Assembly (NCBI RefSeq): GCF_000003815.2
Contig: NC_049979.1
Coordinates: 23,768,724 to 23,832,723, forward strand
Source of the DNA: Branchiostoma floridae
Taxonomy: Eukaryota; Chordata; Leptocardii; Amphioxiformes; Branchiostomatidae
Direction of reading: 5' to 3'
DNA length: 64,000 nucleotides
Positions 46,047-57,732 of the stretch are shown here, piece by piece. Positions within the stretch are counted from its first letter, which is position 1. Each line of letters opens with the position of its first letter. The position numbers and the translations under genes are program-made. The notes under the pieces are model-generated. The model ran no database searches. It had not been told where the DNA came from and saw only the letters and a list, made by a program, of their open reading frames with translations.

Positions 46047-47462
46047 TATATTTTACACTCCAACAATACAAGGCTGGAACTAGTGCTATTAACCATCTCC
46101 CTGCTGAGGTAGCATTTTCGCATCAAATCATTCTTGGACACAAGGTTATGCAGCAGGAAGAAAGTTAAAAATTACTATCAAAAATGCTTCACATAAGTCA
46201 CAGGTGTAAATAACACAAAAATTATTTTCAAGTAAGTTATCGAAAATCCCAATCACCTGTTTATAGTTGCTCTACAAAAGACAAAATTCTGAAATAATAA
46301 GTATATTTGAATTTTCTGTGCTTGAAACAAACTTAATTCTTTTGGTTACATGTATTTGAGCTAGTGCTAGTGCCTGAGTGTATAGATTATTGAGGTACTG
46401 AACTATCTACATGTAGTAGTAGTTGATTTGGCACTAAAACACAAGGTTCAAACAACTAAAACATACTGTATGCAATGTACTGCATTCAGAGAACAATTGA
46501 CAAAACTGTTACTCCTGTTTCACTGCCATATCAATTTCAAATTCTTCAAAGATCTATACAACTTCAAGAAGTAAAAACTAACAGTGCAGATTCCACCAAG
46601 TGTTGTATTTCTAACTTTTACATTGCTTAGTGCAACAGGATTATTTCATAATACTGTAGGAACTTTAACAACATACATCAAAATTATGAAATGTTTGCTA
46701 ATAGAAAAAAACAGATTATGAACACCTCCAAAACAACAGATTCACCATTGTGTAAGATCAAATCTCAAAATAAATACTTTTTTTCTTGTGAACAATAGCC
46801 AGATTCCAAACACCAGTAAGAGCAGTTTTACAGATTCATAACTAACACAATCAAAGCATTAAGTGATGTGGCACAGGAGCAAAGAAGAAAGTAGATCCTA
46901 CAGTTGGTACATGTAAGACAGCATCCATGGACCAAAACATTATGGGTTAGCCAGTGGATACTATTTTGGCCAACAAATGCTGTCCTGCCAACCACAAGAC
47001 CTACTTGGAGATCAGCAAAGAACTACAGTGTTGACGTCAGTAACTTTGTCTTTACAAATAGTTCTGTGTACCAAACTGGTGTTGGAATGCTTTCTACTTA
47101 TAGGTAGCCACCAGTGTCAAAGTCTCCAAATGTCATGTAATTGAAGTAGCAACAGGGGCAGACAAGGGCAACTGAAAACCCTTACAGTCATAGCCTAGAC
47201 CAAGCCCATTTTTGTCACCTTACAAAGGATCTAGGTTGGTCCCTATACAAAAAGGATTTTAAAACTATGTAACCTAACTTGAGACATGCACAGAGGTTTT
47301 CTTGATATACTCCTCTCTAAATAAACATCAGAATAAAGACCTTTAAGCACATGGCTTTGAAGAAAAATTCTGTAATTCTCAACACTTCATTTAACCTTAA
47401 ACCCTTTGGTTACTTTGGTGCATTAATTAAATTTGCTACATATGCCCTACTAAACTAGGATG

Positions 47463-48573
47463 CATGCCCGTAGCCAGGGGGGGTTCGGGGGGTGCGGACG
47501 CACCCCCCACGCGGGCTCGAAGGTCCGCTTTTTCCGTTTTTTCAATGCACAATACATTTAAAAGGCGGACTAATTTGTATTTCCAACGGGTCTAGAATCC
47601 TAGAAAATTGCTCCGAGACATTGTCATAGAGTATTAAAAGATGAACCCTGCGGTTTACAGTTAGTTCTTCCTGAGTCCGGGGCGTGCTACTGTTTTGTAA
47701 AAGACCCGGCCCGCGCGAGGCGGGGCGCGGCACGCGTTAGAAAGACAAGTTTCACGCCATCACCTTTGTTGAACTCCAGCTCCGGCCCGAACGGTCCAGC
47801 TCTTGCCCGCACGGTCCAGCTCCGGCTCGCACTGATTCCAGCTCGGAGCTGGACCGTGCGGGCCGGAGCTGGGACGTGTGGGCTGGAGCTGGTACGTGCG
47901 GGTCGGAGCTGGAATCAAAGCGGGCCGGAGCTGGACCGTGCTGGCAAGAGATGGACCGTGCGGGCCGGAGCTGGAGTTTAACGGGGGTGGCAATGAAAGT
48001 GGCTGACCGCAGTCAAAAAAAGTCAAGCCTGGCTGTTGCTATGGTAAAAGGCGCCCGGAAGTCTTATTTGGCGGACTGTGGATGACAGCGCCGACACAAG
48101 TTAAGATAATCTATAGAACTGTAGTTAATTAATAAATGTAGATGCCATACTTTTTATCTTGTACAATTGTTGTGCAACATAGGTATACACAGTCATAGAG
48201 CCTGCTGATTGGCACGATGTAGTTTCACCCATTTCTAAGAGGAAAAACATTTCAAGTACAAGAGCGTTGTAAAGCATCCAGTTTTCGAAGTTTCGTGTCG
48301 GTTGTCGTATACAAATTGAATGGGGTATCAGAGCCAGTTAAAAGTTCGGAGAAGTGACGAGGTGCCATTTCATAACAATCTTTCGTTTTCGTCGAATAAA
48401 ATAATGTCTGAAGCAGTTGTGTGAAAATCTCTCAAAAACGCAGGAAATGCCATTTCAGGGAGTTCAATTTTCAAAATTTTCCGGGGGACCCCCTAGGAAA
48501 CTCGCACCTTCGCTCGTTGGTCCGCCAAAGAGTAAAACGAACCCTCCCAGGCAAAATCCTGGCTACGGGCATG
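47463..48573. mobile_element. Long copy of the CATGCCCGTAGCCAGG element, 1111 bp, 5-bp target duplication GGATG
   Basis: Same ends as 7678-8079; GGATG at 47458-47462 and 48574-48578. The first about 135 bp and last about 210 bp align with the short copy. Between them (about 47598-48365) is about 770 bp absent from the short copy, including the GC-rich array 47768-47985. No transposase frame is seen, so it is also non-autonomous. Confidence 0.88.
47768..47985. repeat. GC-rich inverted array of a 20-bp GGAGCTGGACCGTGCGGG unit
   Basis: Roughly ten degenerate copies of GGAGCTGGACCGTGCGGGCC. The first three or four are in one orientation and the rest, from about 47845, in the other, so the array can fold into a long hairpin. 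It is far more GC-rich than its surroundings. Confidence 0.85.
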
Positions 48574-48876
48574 GGATGTTTGATATCAACTCAAAGATAT
48601 TCTGGAAAAAAAGTTGACAAACTCCTTGGCACATCTGCTATTGGCTGATGAACCAGAACAGGACATGATAATTACAATGTCATCAAGTGTCATTGAAAAG
48701 CCATTCAGGAATTGAAAATATGTTGACTGCAAACAAGTGAATGCCTACATTTTACATGCAAAATATCTGACAAATGTCAAATTCTATTGGTAGATTCATC
48801 AGCCATGTAACAGTAATATTCGCCAACAATCCAACTGTAGAGTTACCTATGTCACAAGTAAGCGGTAGTACACTCG

Positions 48877-51800
48877 TCACAGAGCTGGGTGTGCTTGTTC
48901 ATAACCAATCTCATACAGCGATGCAATACCCAACATGCGAAACACTATGGGTATCACACAAACAACCATTACGCCAAGGAAGCCATACGTGAAAAATTTG
49001 TATGGCACTTCGACGACTGCCCTAGACCTTGCCTTCGGGTCTTCTGTTGATTCCCCGAACAGCCTACACACTGTGTTCAGGGTTAGAGGCTTGACCACTG
49101 CACGCGATATACCCGCGATGATCCCGCCCAGGACGAAGCGGACAGCAAAGAGGCCGAGTTGTTGGATGCTTGGCCAGATGACTTTGTATGGTGGGGGGAT
49201 GGAGGGGTCCTGCAGTAGGTTGTACTGAGTGTTGATCCAAGCCCCATATATAACACCTGCAAAAGTCAATACATTAGACTTTGTTAAAATATGAACTTGA
49301 AGACAGAAATGCACTTTGCTAGCAATTTGATTGGACATTTTTATTGACCTATTGTTAGCATAACCAAATCTATTCAGCTCCATCTAAACATACATGCACA
49401 CTGGAGATGCAACCAGATTGTTTTATTTTGTTCTAAGAGAGCTCTTACTTGATCTTTAGTCAAGGTGGTCTTGTTGTTAGGGTTGTTTAATTAGAATCTA
49501 ATCATAAATCTAAAGATTCTAGGTTTGAGTCCCTTTATAGCTAGCAGGTCCCACTGTTGTATTCTTAGGAAAGGCACTTTAAAGGCACTTTTTCCTCCCT
49601 AGACTCAAAATGAGTACATAGTTTTGTGCTGGGACGTCATCTTGGATGGGACAAAAAGCCGGGCATCCCACGTCTATGGAAAGCCACACCTCAAGCATGT
49701 TTAATGTGAAAAGTGTCATGGTCCATTCCGGTGTGTAATATTGCAAAACTGGTATGCAATGCCTTATGGATGTTCAATGGCTAGGCAAAACAAACAAACA
49801 CTATCTTATCCCTGACTTCTCCCCTCTCACCTGCACAAGTACCAACAATCATGGCCGTGTCCCCCCTGGCCGTGTTCCACTGCCCCCCGCTGGGGTACAA
49901 CAGGCACAGGATGAAGTAGGAGGTGATGACCAGCAGGGGGGAGTAGGGGTGGTGCAGGTTGAAGTGGTCGATGGTGTCCAGCCAGGGGGTGATGAAGCAC
50001 GTCAGCATCACGCTCAGGGTCAGACCGGCAAGGACATCCTACAGACACAGGAGACAATGTGAAGCAACCATATAATAAAATGGTATATGTTATGTTGAAA
50101 GATCTCTTTACCACTAAAATGTAAAATTCAAATGACTTTGCTTAACAGAGGGTCTTCTAGGGCAAGGCAGTTTTGACTGATTTTTGCAGTACATGTAGCA
50201 TAGTAGTATCATTATAATTATTAATACTATATTATACTCTATCATCAATATAGTATGACCTATACATGTATCATTATGCGCTTTAACAGAAAGCTGGAAG
50301 CTGCTGGAAAATCCCATCAAGGTCATATAACCTCCTTGCTTCAGCCATGGAGTTGTATTTGTCACAAGCAAAACGCAACTGGTACCCAGCTGCCTAAGCT
50401 TCCTTATATTATATATACACTGTGCAGTCTAAACTGTATTCAGATTTTGTCCTGTGGCATTACTGAAACAAAGGTAATACAATACATGTGTACATTGCAT
50501 GGCGGTTGAACAGACACACCCACGTGTCCTTTGTTCAAAGAACGTCATGCAACTGTTCCCAAGGAGATGCCTATAAACAAGATTGCAATTGATAAAGACA
50601 TGGCCATTCATTGGTTCTTTACCTGTACATGTATTACAAGTCCCATTAACAAAAGACAGAGAAATTCAAAATGTACACAAACGTCAAATATTGCTCAAAT
50701 TTGTACAACTTGTACTAATTACGAGGCTGAATAATTAATGTTTGTTATTGTCCAAGCAGGCTTGAAATCCATTTTAGGAATAGGTGAACAGGTGCATCTA
50801 CGTTTTAACCTACAAATTTAGGTATAAACATGAAATAAAGTAGAATGCCAGCAAATTACCTTACTGCTTCTCAACAGAGATTGAATCTGAAATTCTCTAG
50901 CTAGCTTTGTTTCACAAAATTTTTGTCATATTTACTTGGAATTAAATGTAAAGAATATGAATACTATTTAGCTAAATGTACAATCAACCTAAGAAATATC
51001 TAGATATAGGTGCACCCAAAGTAAAAAATTAGGTGCAGTCAAAAATTAGCTGCACAGCTCCAATTTTGAATGCGAATAACTTACTTATATCTTGAGCTTT
51101 GCAAATTGTCCTCTGATCTAGGTTATTTGCACCAGCTCGGCAAAACATCGCCCTTTGATTAATGCTTCAACCTGAATGGCAATTAACCATCCTATTCAAG
51201 TTGAATAGTGTTTCCCATTAAAACACTTCATTGTCATGATTACTCTATTAGCTTGTTTTTCATCATCACATGGACATTAATCATTGATAGTGGGTTCAAT
51301 AGAGGTCTTTATCAGGCAGTGGCATCAAATTCTAATTTCATAGGCATTGTTATAGGCTTTCATTGAAAATGGTGCTCTTTTATTTCAGCCATATTGGGGC
51401 AAACCACTGAGTGGTATGTCCCATTCATAAAATCTCTCAACACAAGTCATCTTCTAGATACAAATTCTGCTAAGTCGTGATGCATGTTGATTGCTAACCA
51501 TATGTAGGTGGATTAAAGGCATGAACATTTAGAGAAAAGCAACCTCCCCTCTGTTCTGTTGTTGAAATGTTGGATAAACTATTACTATTGATACAGGTAT
51601 AAAACACCGTGGAGTAATATCACTGAATCAAACTCTGTGCGGTTCTACATGTAATACCATCATTCTAATAATGTTCAGTTGAATTTGCTTTTCATTGTGT
51701 TCTTTTATCTAAAGTCTTTGAATCAGTAATTATCTAAAGTCTTTGAATCAGTAACAATCAACACAAGCTTTGTCGACCTAAGTCCTAACATAAAGATGTC

Positions 51801-54800
51801 CGTCACCTTAACTTAAAAAAAAATATGTATTTGTTTTCAGTTTTTGTGGAAAAATATATGATCAAAACAATTGATCCACCTATTATGTCAAAATGCATTC
51901 AATATAAAAAAATGCTGATATTAATAATTCATTTGAGCTTTGTAGTTTGGAATCAATTACTAACACGCAAGCTTTGTTACTATGTAGAAATGACTAGCGT
52001 GTATGAGGAGAAATATTAGAGGATAAACATTGTTTTCACTACAAGTCCAATCAGTACAGTATATATGTACAGAGAGAAAACTTCTATCATGAAACATTTC
52101 CACCTAAGAAAAGCTACAGATAACAAAAGCCTTTTGTTACCAATATAGGAGAAAGACAACATTGAGGGTGGTAAATACACAGAAATACACTTCTCTGACA
52201 ATTTGCAGCATCCTAGATCAGTGTAGTACTCATGTCCCTAATAAACATACCCTCCGGAATAAACATACCCCCCGGACAAATCGTCAATATCTAATAAACA
52301 TACCCCCCGGAATAAACATACCCCCCGGAAAATTACCAAATTGACATGTATTTAACTGTGAACATGCTACTTCTGTCCAAAGAAAAGGAGATGATAAGCA
52401 GGTAGGTCTTTTTATTCATTTATGCCTAAGAACCACATCAGTTAGTTCTATAAATGATGAGCTGAAGAACTATAGATATCTTGTTCGAATCATGAATGTT
52501 TTCTCAATTTTTTAATAAAAGGTTAAGTTGAAATTCGCAGTGAAACCTGCCTTAGGGTCACCTGAGTATAGGGGCCACGTAACTCGCCATGCGGTCACTT
52601 TTCGTCAGTCCCTTGGATTTTTCCCGTTGACCTAAGCATTAAGAAATAGTCTATAGCGGTCACCGGTCGCGGCCAGACGATTTTCAGTCCGGCCGCTATG
52701 CCAACACTGCCGTCACGGACGCGTGGCCGGCCGCGTTACGCTGCACTAAATTATCCACGAGGGGATCACTTTTTTTTTCTGTACTACATCAGCAAGATGT
52801 CGGTTCAACTTGGACACTTTATGAAGGAGACATTGAATAAAGGCAACATTATACAAAATTATGTGATTTTATGCGAAGTGTTGTTGAATTCACGTGGCGT
52901 TTTTTTCTCATCTCAGACTCTTTGCACTTCTACCCTTCTCTACATCGTCATTTCTGTGCAGACTGGAAGGCTATATGGGCAGATTTTACAAATAGACCGT
53001 CCGTTCATGTATCTGATGTTTTAGGTTCTTGAAATGCATGTACGCTGTCCCAATTTTCGTATTCCGCGGGCCAAAAATGGAAATCTCCGTCCTTCGGTTT
53101 TCTCCAACATGGCGTCGCAGCAGCTGTAAACAAGGTCACTAGGGGTCAGTGGACGACTCCACTTTTACCAAGGTAAAATATCGCAACAAGATTTCTGATG
53201 TGTAGCATTAAATACAGTGATTACGGTATAAAAACGATTAAAACCTATTAAATAAAAGTTAGTTATGTGAAAACTAGACTAAGGTTGATTTTTGTCAAAG
53301 AAATAAGCCTACGTTAAGAAAGTTTTATTTCGACGTGACCACCTCGGCATAATGGCACATGCATCTACAAAGGAAAGTTGTTGCGGTTTATGAACTTGCT
53401 GTTTTTACCGACGAATTCCTGTCGTTTGGGAGAATTTGCGGCGTCAAAACTCATATTGCAAGGGAAACGAAGTTATAGTTGTTATTTTTACGTCCAGCAT
53501 TTATTATGTGAACTAATCACTCTTCCGCCTCGCTGCCGAAAGCGCATGGAACCACAAGACCGGCGGGAAATTCCTCGTGCAAGGTGCTGGTTTACGATGT
53601 AAACAGAGACTATAAACTACTACTAAATTAAAACTAAAAGTTATTTATGTAAAAATTGTATTTCAAAACGTCAGTGTGGTGTTTTATTTTCCCCCAAGAA
53701 CAACATTTACTTCGTAGCGTCATAGCGAGATCGACCGAAATCACCGAAAGAGTACTGCGTACGCGTACACGCTCATGGAAATCCGCGCCGTTTCGCCCGA
53801 AAAATAGGGAATTTTGAGCAAAAATACCGCGGAAATATGGGCAGAAAACCCCCAAAATTCAATTCTTTGAGGGTCCTGGCTAAGCAAAGCCCCAATTTTC
53901 AGAAAAAAAATAAACGTACCGTCCAAAATAAGAACGTACCGGGTGGATTGTGAGGCTGAAAAAATAAACGTCCCGGTACGTTTATTAGGGACATGAGAGT
54001 ATTTAGTTCATGAAGGATTCCTGACAGCAATCTTACCAGGATGTTGTGCATGCCCACATACAGCCGACTGACACACACCAGGAGGCACCACGCTGCACCA
54101 ATCATGTAACCTGCTGGGTACCAGTACTGAAATATATAGAAAGGGTGATATCATTATCATCAAAATAAAACAACTAGTGTCCAGCAATAAAGTTTATTCC
54201 TTTCCTTCCAGTTGTCAACACTACATATCCAGTAAAAATACAGAAAGGGTGATATCATCATCACTATGTATCATTATCATCACCATCATCAAAATAAAAC
54301 AAGTGTTTCAACTGTCCAGCAATAAAGTTTATTCCTTTAATCCAGTTGTCAACACTATCCAGTTAAAATGCTCATTCATTCATAATCATAGTCATTCTAA
54401 CCCAGGTTAACAGTTGTCAATAGGTGACTTGAATACAAGTGTCTAGAGCGAAAATGCTCTTTCATCCATTCATTCTAACTCACTGGTAAACAGTTGTCAA
54501 TAGCTGACTTGAATACAAGTATTTCAGCTATCTAGCAAAAATGCTCATTCATTCATTCATTCCAGCTCACTGGTAAACAATTGTCAACAGTTGAATAGAA
54601 AACAAATGTTTTGTAACTGAATGATAAACACCTGTTGACAGTTGATCAAGAACCCTTTGTAGATCAATGGTAAACAGTTGTCAACAGTTGAGTTGACCAC
54701 AGGTCTTTGTAATTCAATGGTAAACACTTGTAAACAATTGTTGACGTTAGTCTACAATTTTAAATGACTGTTTGTAACATGTAGTTCAATGACGGTGGTC

Positions 54801-57191
54801 AGCAGTTGTCCATTTAAGGTTTATATACACGCCCCATATGTCAACACTCAACTTGCTTTGTGGTTTTAAAAAATTGAATGGAAGCAACCCAGGGCAAGCC
54901 ACACATACAGATTTCTCTTCTTAATCTTAGCCAATACCCTTTTTCCCAAGAACAATTTGTGACTGGAACTCCCTATATATCTGGGTCAGTGTTGGAAGTT
55001 ACAACATACAGTTCCCAGTTTCCCACAGTTAAGCTGTTCAAAGCCAGACAAGTGACCCAAAACCAAAGAGGGATTGGGATGTATTGACTGAGATTGAAGT
55101 AGTTATTGTAACTTGTAAATGTAAGTCATGGCAGGAGGTTATCTCATTACCTCCTTGGTCATGGTGTGTAGTCAGGGTGGTCCAAAGGTTTATGTTAATG
55201 ATATGCCACATCAGGAAAGTTTTCATTGTCAAAGATATTAGCAATAGTAACAATAATCATTAGTGAATTACAATACATGTACTATGTCCCCAGGCCTTTG
55301 CTGCAATATAATTATAAGGATATTATATATAGTTGCAGACATGTATGACTCTGGTAATGTGGTATGTATGTAAATTGCTAATCAGATTTGCTTTGATTGA
55401 AAATTGAATGAATGAATCTGTGTACAGATGTCTGAGTATGAACAAATGAACTCAACTCGAGTCATGTTGCCTCTCTTGCTCTTACATATTGTGTACCAGT
55501 TACGTGTTACGTGTAAAAATATGCATATATACTTATTAGGACCTTTGATGTGAACTGTGTCTCTGTTAATAGTGTTATGTATTTTGTCTGACCCTTACCC
55601 CTTTTCCCTCATGACCTCAATAAAAAGCGGCCTGCAGGCTGATTTGAGCTTCTCTTGACTAAACAAAGGTTAAAACAAACAAACTACTTGACGTGTGAAC
55701 TTATTGCTGATGCCAGCAGATTTTACTTCATGGCAAGTCAGGACCGAATGATTTTAACTATTGTTATATCATATATATGTTATATATATTGTTATATTAA
55801 TGTTAATCGATACCTAACCTAATTTTTGTATCCATATGTTCTGAGGCATTATCTCACACCACGTGTCATGTGGCCGGTTATTTAACTTGTGTCCATCCAT
55901 TGTGTAACATCTCGCCACTTAAGACCTTTGGTCCGTTTGGACAGAGCTGATGTGGTACTACAGTACAGATCACGTACAGATGAATCCATGCCAAGTTTCA
56001 AACATTGGTACCAAAGTCTGCATATCAGACAAGAGAGTAGAAGTCATACCATGTAACCAAAACCCCTGTCTTTTGTTTTAAAAATTCTACATTGATTTCA
56101 CTGATTTGTATTAAGTCTAAATGTAGCTTCTCTTGTTTGGAATGCTCGATTATCATCCAAAAGGATCATTACTGATTCTTATTACTTATTACTCTACTTT
56201 GACCACTTAGCCAAAGAAATATTGATATTATGTAAGCAAGAGAAATTGTACCAATGGCTATAGTCCTCATCATTTGAACAAATCAATTATCATATCTTGT
56301 CTTGCAAATGAGATATCATAAAGATTTGTAATACAAGTTGTATTTGGGCTGTATTAGATAATCTATTTAATCCTATGATTTACTAGTAGCAACATGTGCT
56401 GTTCAACATGCTGATAAATTATAGTCGTTGCCTTGACAACATACCTCAGGGCAAGGACCGGAAATCGAACGTGCAAAATTACATGCATGACGTTGCCTGT
56501 CATATTTTTTACTGCTCACTTTTTGGTCAGGCGATTGGGGAAATTCTAAAAATTCCAACACTTATGATTCTGTTTAGAAAATGACAAACATCCTACCTCG
56601 TATCTGCCTACTGTCCAGTAGATAAACGTGAAAGGAATGCAGAACGCGACGATGGCATGGGTGGAAGGGAAGCCATACTCCGAGTCAAAAGTACGCTCGA
56701 TTTTGGCCACCGGCGGAGAGGGCGGTCGGGGCCAGCGGATGATGTCCTTCGCGGACTGGCCCAGGTACATGGTGAAGGCCCAGACTACAATGACCCGGCG
56801 GCTAACGAAATAGTCAATATTCCAGAACCAGAAGGGGAAGAAGGTGATGTAGAACAGTTCTCCTCCCAGCGACGATCCGAAACAGAACAGGTAGTACCAC
56901 ATCTTGTGTGACTCTGTATGGCCGCCCAGCCTCTGACACGTGGTTGCCCCATTCTGCCTTGTCTCTTGGGTGACTGAGATCAATATACCCGTTAGCCAGA
57001 TTTCCTTCTTGCTTTGGTTATTCTTTGTAGCGTTTCCTTATGCCGTTTGATGCCGAGTCGGGCTTGTGGCAGTTGTCAGCACAGGCGTCCCCGTTTCCCT
57101 CATGGACTTCATCGATGAACTCGATACCGCACAGTTCTTGAAACTTGGCCACAACACTTGGGTCCTTCAGCGCATGAAAGAAAGCTAACAT
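48877..57191 (-). CDS. SGPP1: Sphingosine-1-phosphate phosphatase (SGPP1/2-like, PAP2 superfamily)
   Basis: Exons 57191-56597, 54126-54037, 50038-49831 and 49256-48877; about 423 aa (human SGPP1 441, SGPP2 399). The family dephosphorylates sphingosine 1-phosphate in the ER membrane, returning sphingosine to ceramide synthesis. Visible: HALKDPSVVAKFQELCG at the N-terminus, like the family start; FCFGSSLGGELFYITFFPFW; the three PAP2 motifs KDIIRWPRP (C1), FPSTHA (C2) and VSRLYVGMHNILD (C3, split by intron 2, phase 0); then several hydrophobic helices and SGGQWNTARGDTAMIVGT. All catalytic residues expected for the phosphatase are present. Exon 1 is not open throughout: the frame carrying the N-terminus hits TAA near 57018, while the PAP2 part lies one base away, so one surplus base or an unseen splice is needed. 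The start is uncertain: an in-frame ATG at 57371 would add 60 aa. The choice between SGPP1 and SGPP2 is not secure. Intron 2 holds a 1.77-kb transposon-like element. Confidence 0.9.
49465..49705 (+). repeat. tRNA-derived SINE
   Basis: Head with TCTTGTTGTTAGGGTTG and a B-box-like GGTTTGAGTCC (about 49522-49532). The body has TTAGGAAAGGCACTTTAAAGG and CTCAAAATGAGTAC. It lies in SGPP intron 3. Confidence 0.5.
51706..51754. repeat. 25-bp direct duplication
   Basis: TATCTAAAGTCTTTGAATCA plus GTAA occurs twice back to back at 51706 and 51731. A simple recent slippage or repair duplication in SGPP intron 2. Confidence 0.9.
52229..53997. mobile_element. 1769-bp TIR element in SGPP intron 2, AGTA flanks
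   Basis: CTCATGTCCCTAATAAAC at the left is mirrored at the right, with AGTA at 52225-52228 and 53998-54001. Subterminal direct repeats of AATAAACATACCCCCCGG (four at the left) have diverged relatives (AATAAACGTACCG) at the right. The interior has patches of CpG-rich DNA and no convincing transposase. It ends 39 bp from the exon 2 boundary of SGPP at 54037. Superfamily not assigned. Confidence 0.75.
54138..54780. repeat. Tandem duplication (about 104-bp period) followed by degenerate CAGTTGTCAA repeats
   Basis: AGAAAGGGTGATATCAT starts units at 54138 and 54242, both ending in an ATAAAGTTTATTCC...CAGTTGTCAACACT block. The following 400 bp has many imperfect GGTAAACAGTTGTCAA copies. It lies in SGPP intron 1. 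Confidence 0.7.
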
Positions 57192-57732
57192 TTTTTTTCT
57201 TCTTAGTTTCAATGTTAGATCTGAACTCACGGTCGGTCTGCTGTGTAAGACAGTGTCAGTACTCGAGTCCTCGAGGCGGGAGGTGTCAAACGGCTGACAA
57301 GGCCTTCCTCGACTCTTCGTCTGGCCGGCAGAGTGACCTATGACATATTGGAATGATACACTACCTGGCAACGGTATATTTCCTGCTTACCTGAAGATAG
57401 TAGACAAATTTTGTAAATATCAGAGAACATTTGAGGAAAAAATAGTTTATATTCTGTCATAAGCAATGGATTGGGATGAGGATTTTGTTGATATTCAAAG
57501 AATATGTGATGATACTGATTTGAAATAATGTATCTAAAGACACGACACCCCTTGTTGAAAAGTGGAATCTACTCTTCCCGTCAACCCTCCAGGCCGCTGT
57601 TGCCAAGTATATCTGGGGCAAGATATTCTCTGTTGACCATCGGTAAAAATCCGTCCAAATCTCCAGGTTATTTGTATCATCTGTGCAAATCAGTGTTACT
57701 TTTGAATAGCAAAGGACCAAGAGATTAGAAAA
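57192..57732. promoter_or_regulatory. Divergent promoter interval between SGPP and CCT4
   Basis: The two start codons face away from each other with 541 bp between them, so both promoters and 5' UTRs must share this space or extend into the genes. I see no TATA box at a sensible distance and no strong CpG island by eye. If the longer SGPP frame (ATG at 57371) is used the interval shrinks to 361 bp. The function is inferred only from geometry. Confidence 0.5.

Larger units (their letters stand above)
41410..48876. other. Convergent interval between the convertase and SGPP
   Basis: About 7.5 kb with no supported gene on either strand. It contains several transposon derivatives listed separately, a short CA-type run near 44095 and the 3' UTRs of both neighbours. 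Confidence 0.6.

Noticed and set aside
55440-55675. LINE 3' end (CCTCAATAAAAAGCGGCCTGC)
   Set aside because: It looks retroposon-like, but I could not tie it to a named family or find ends, so not listed as a feature.
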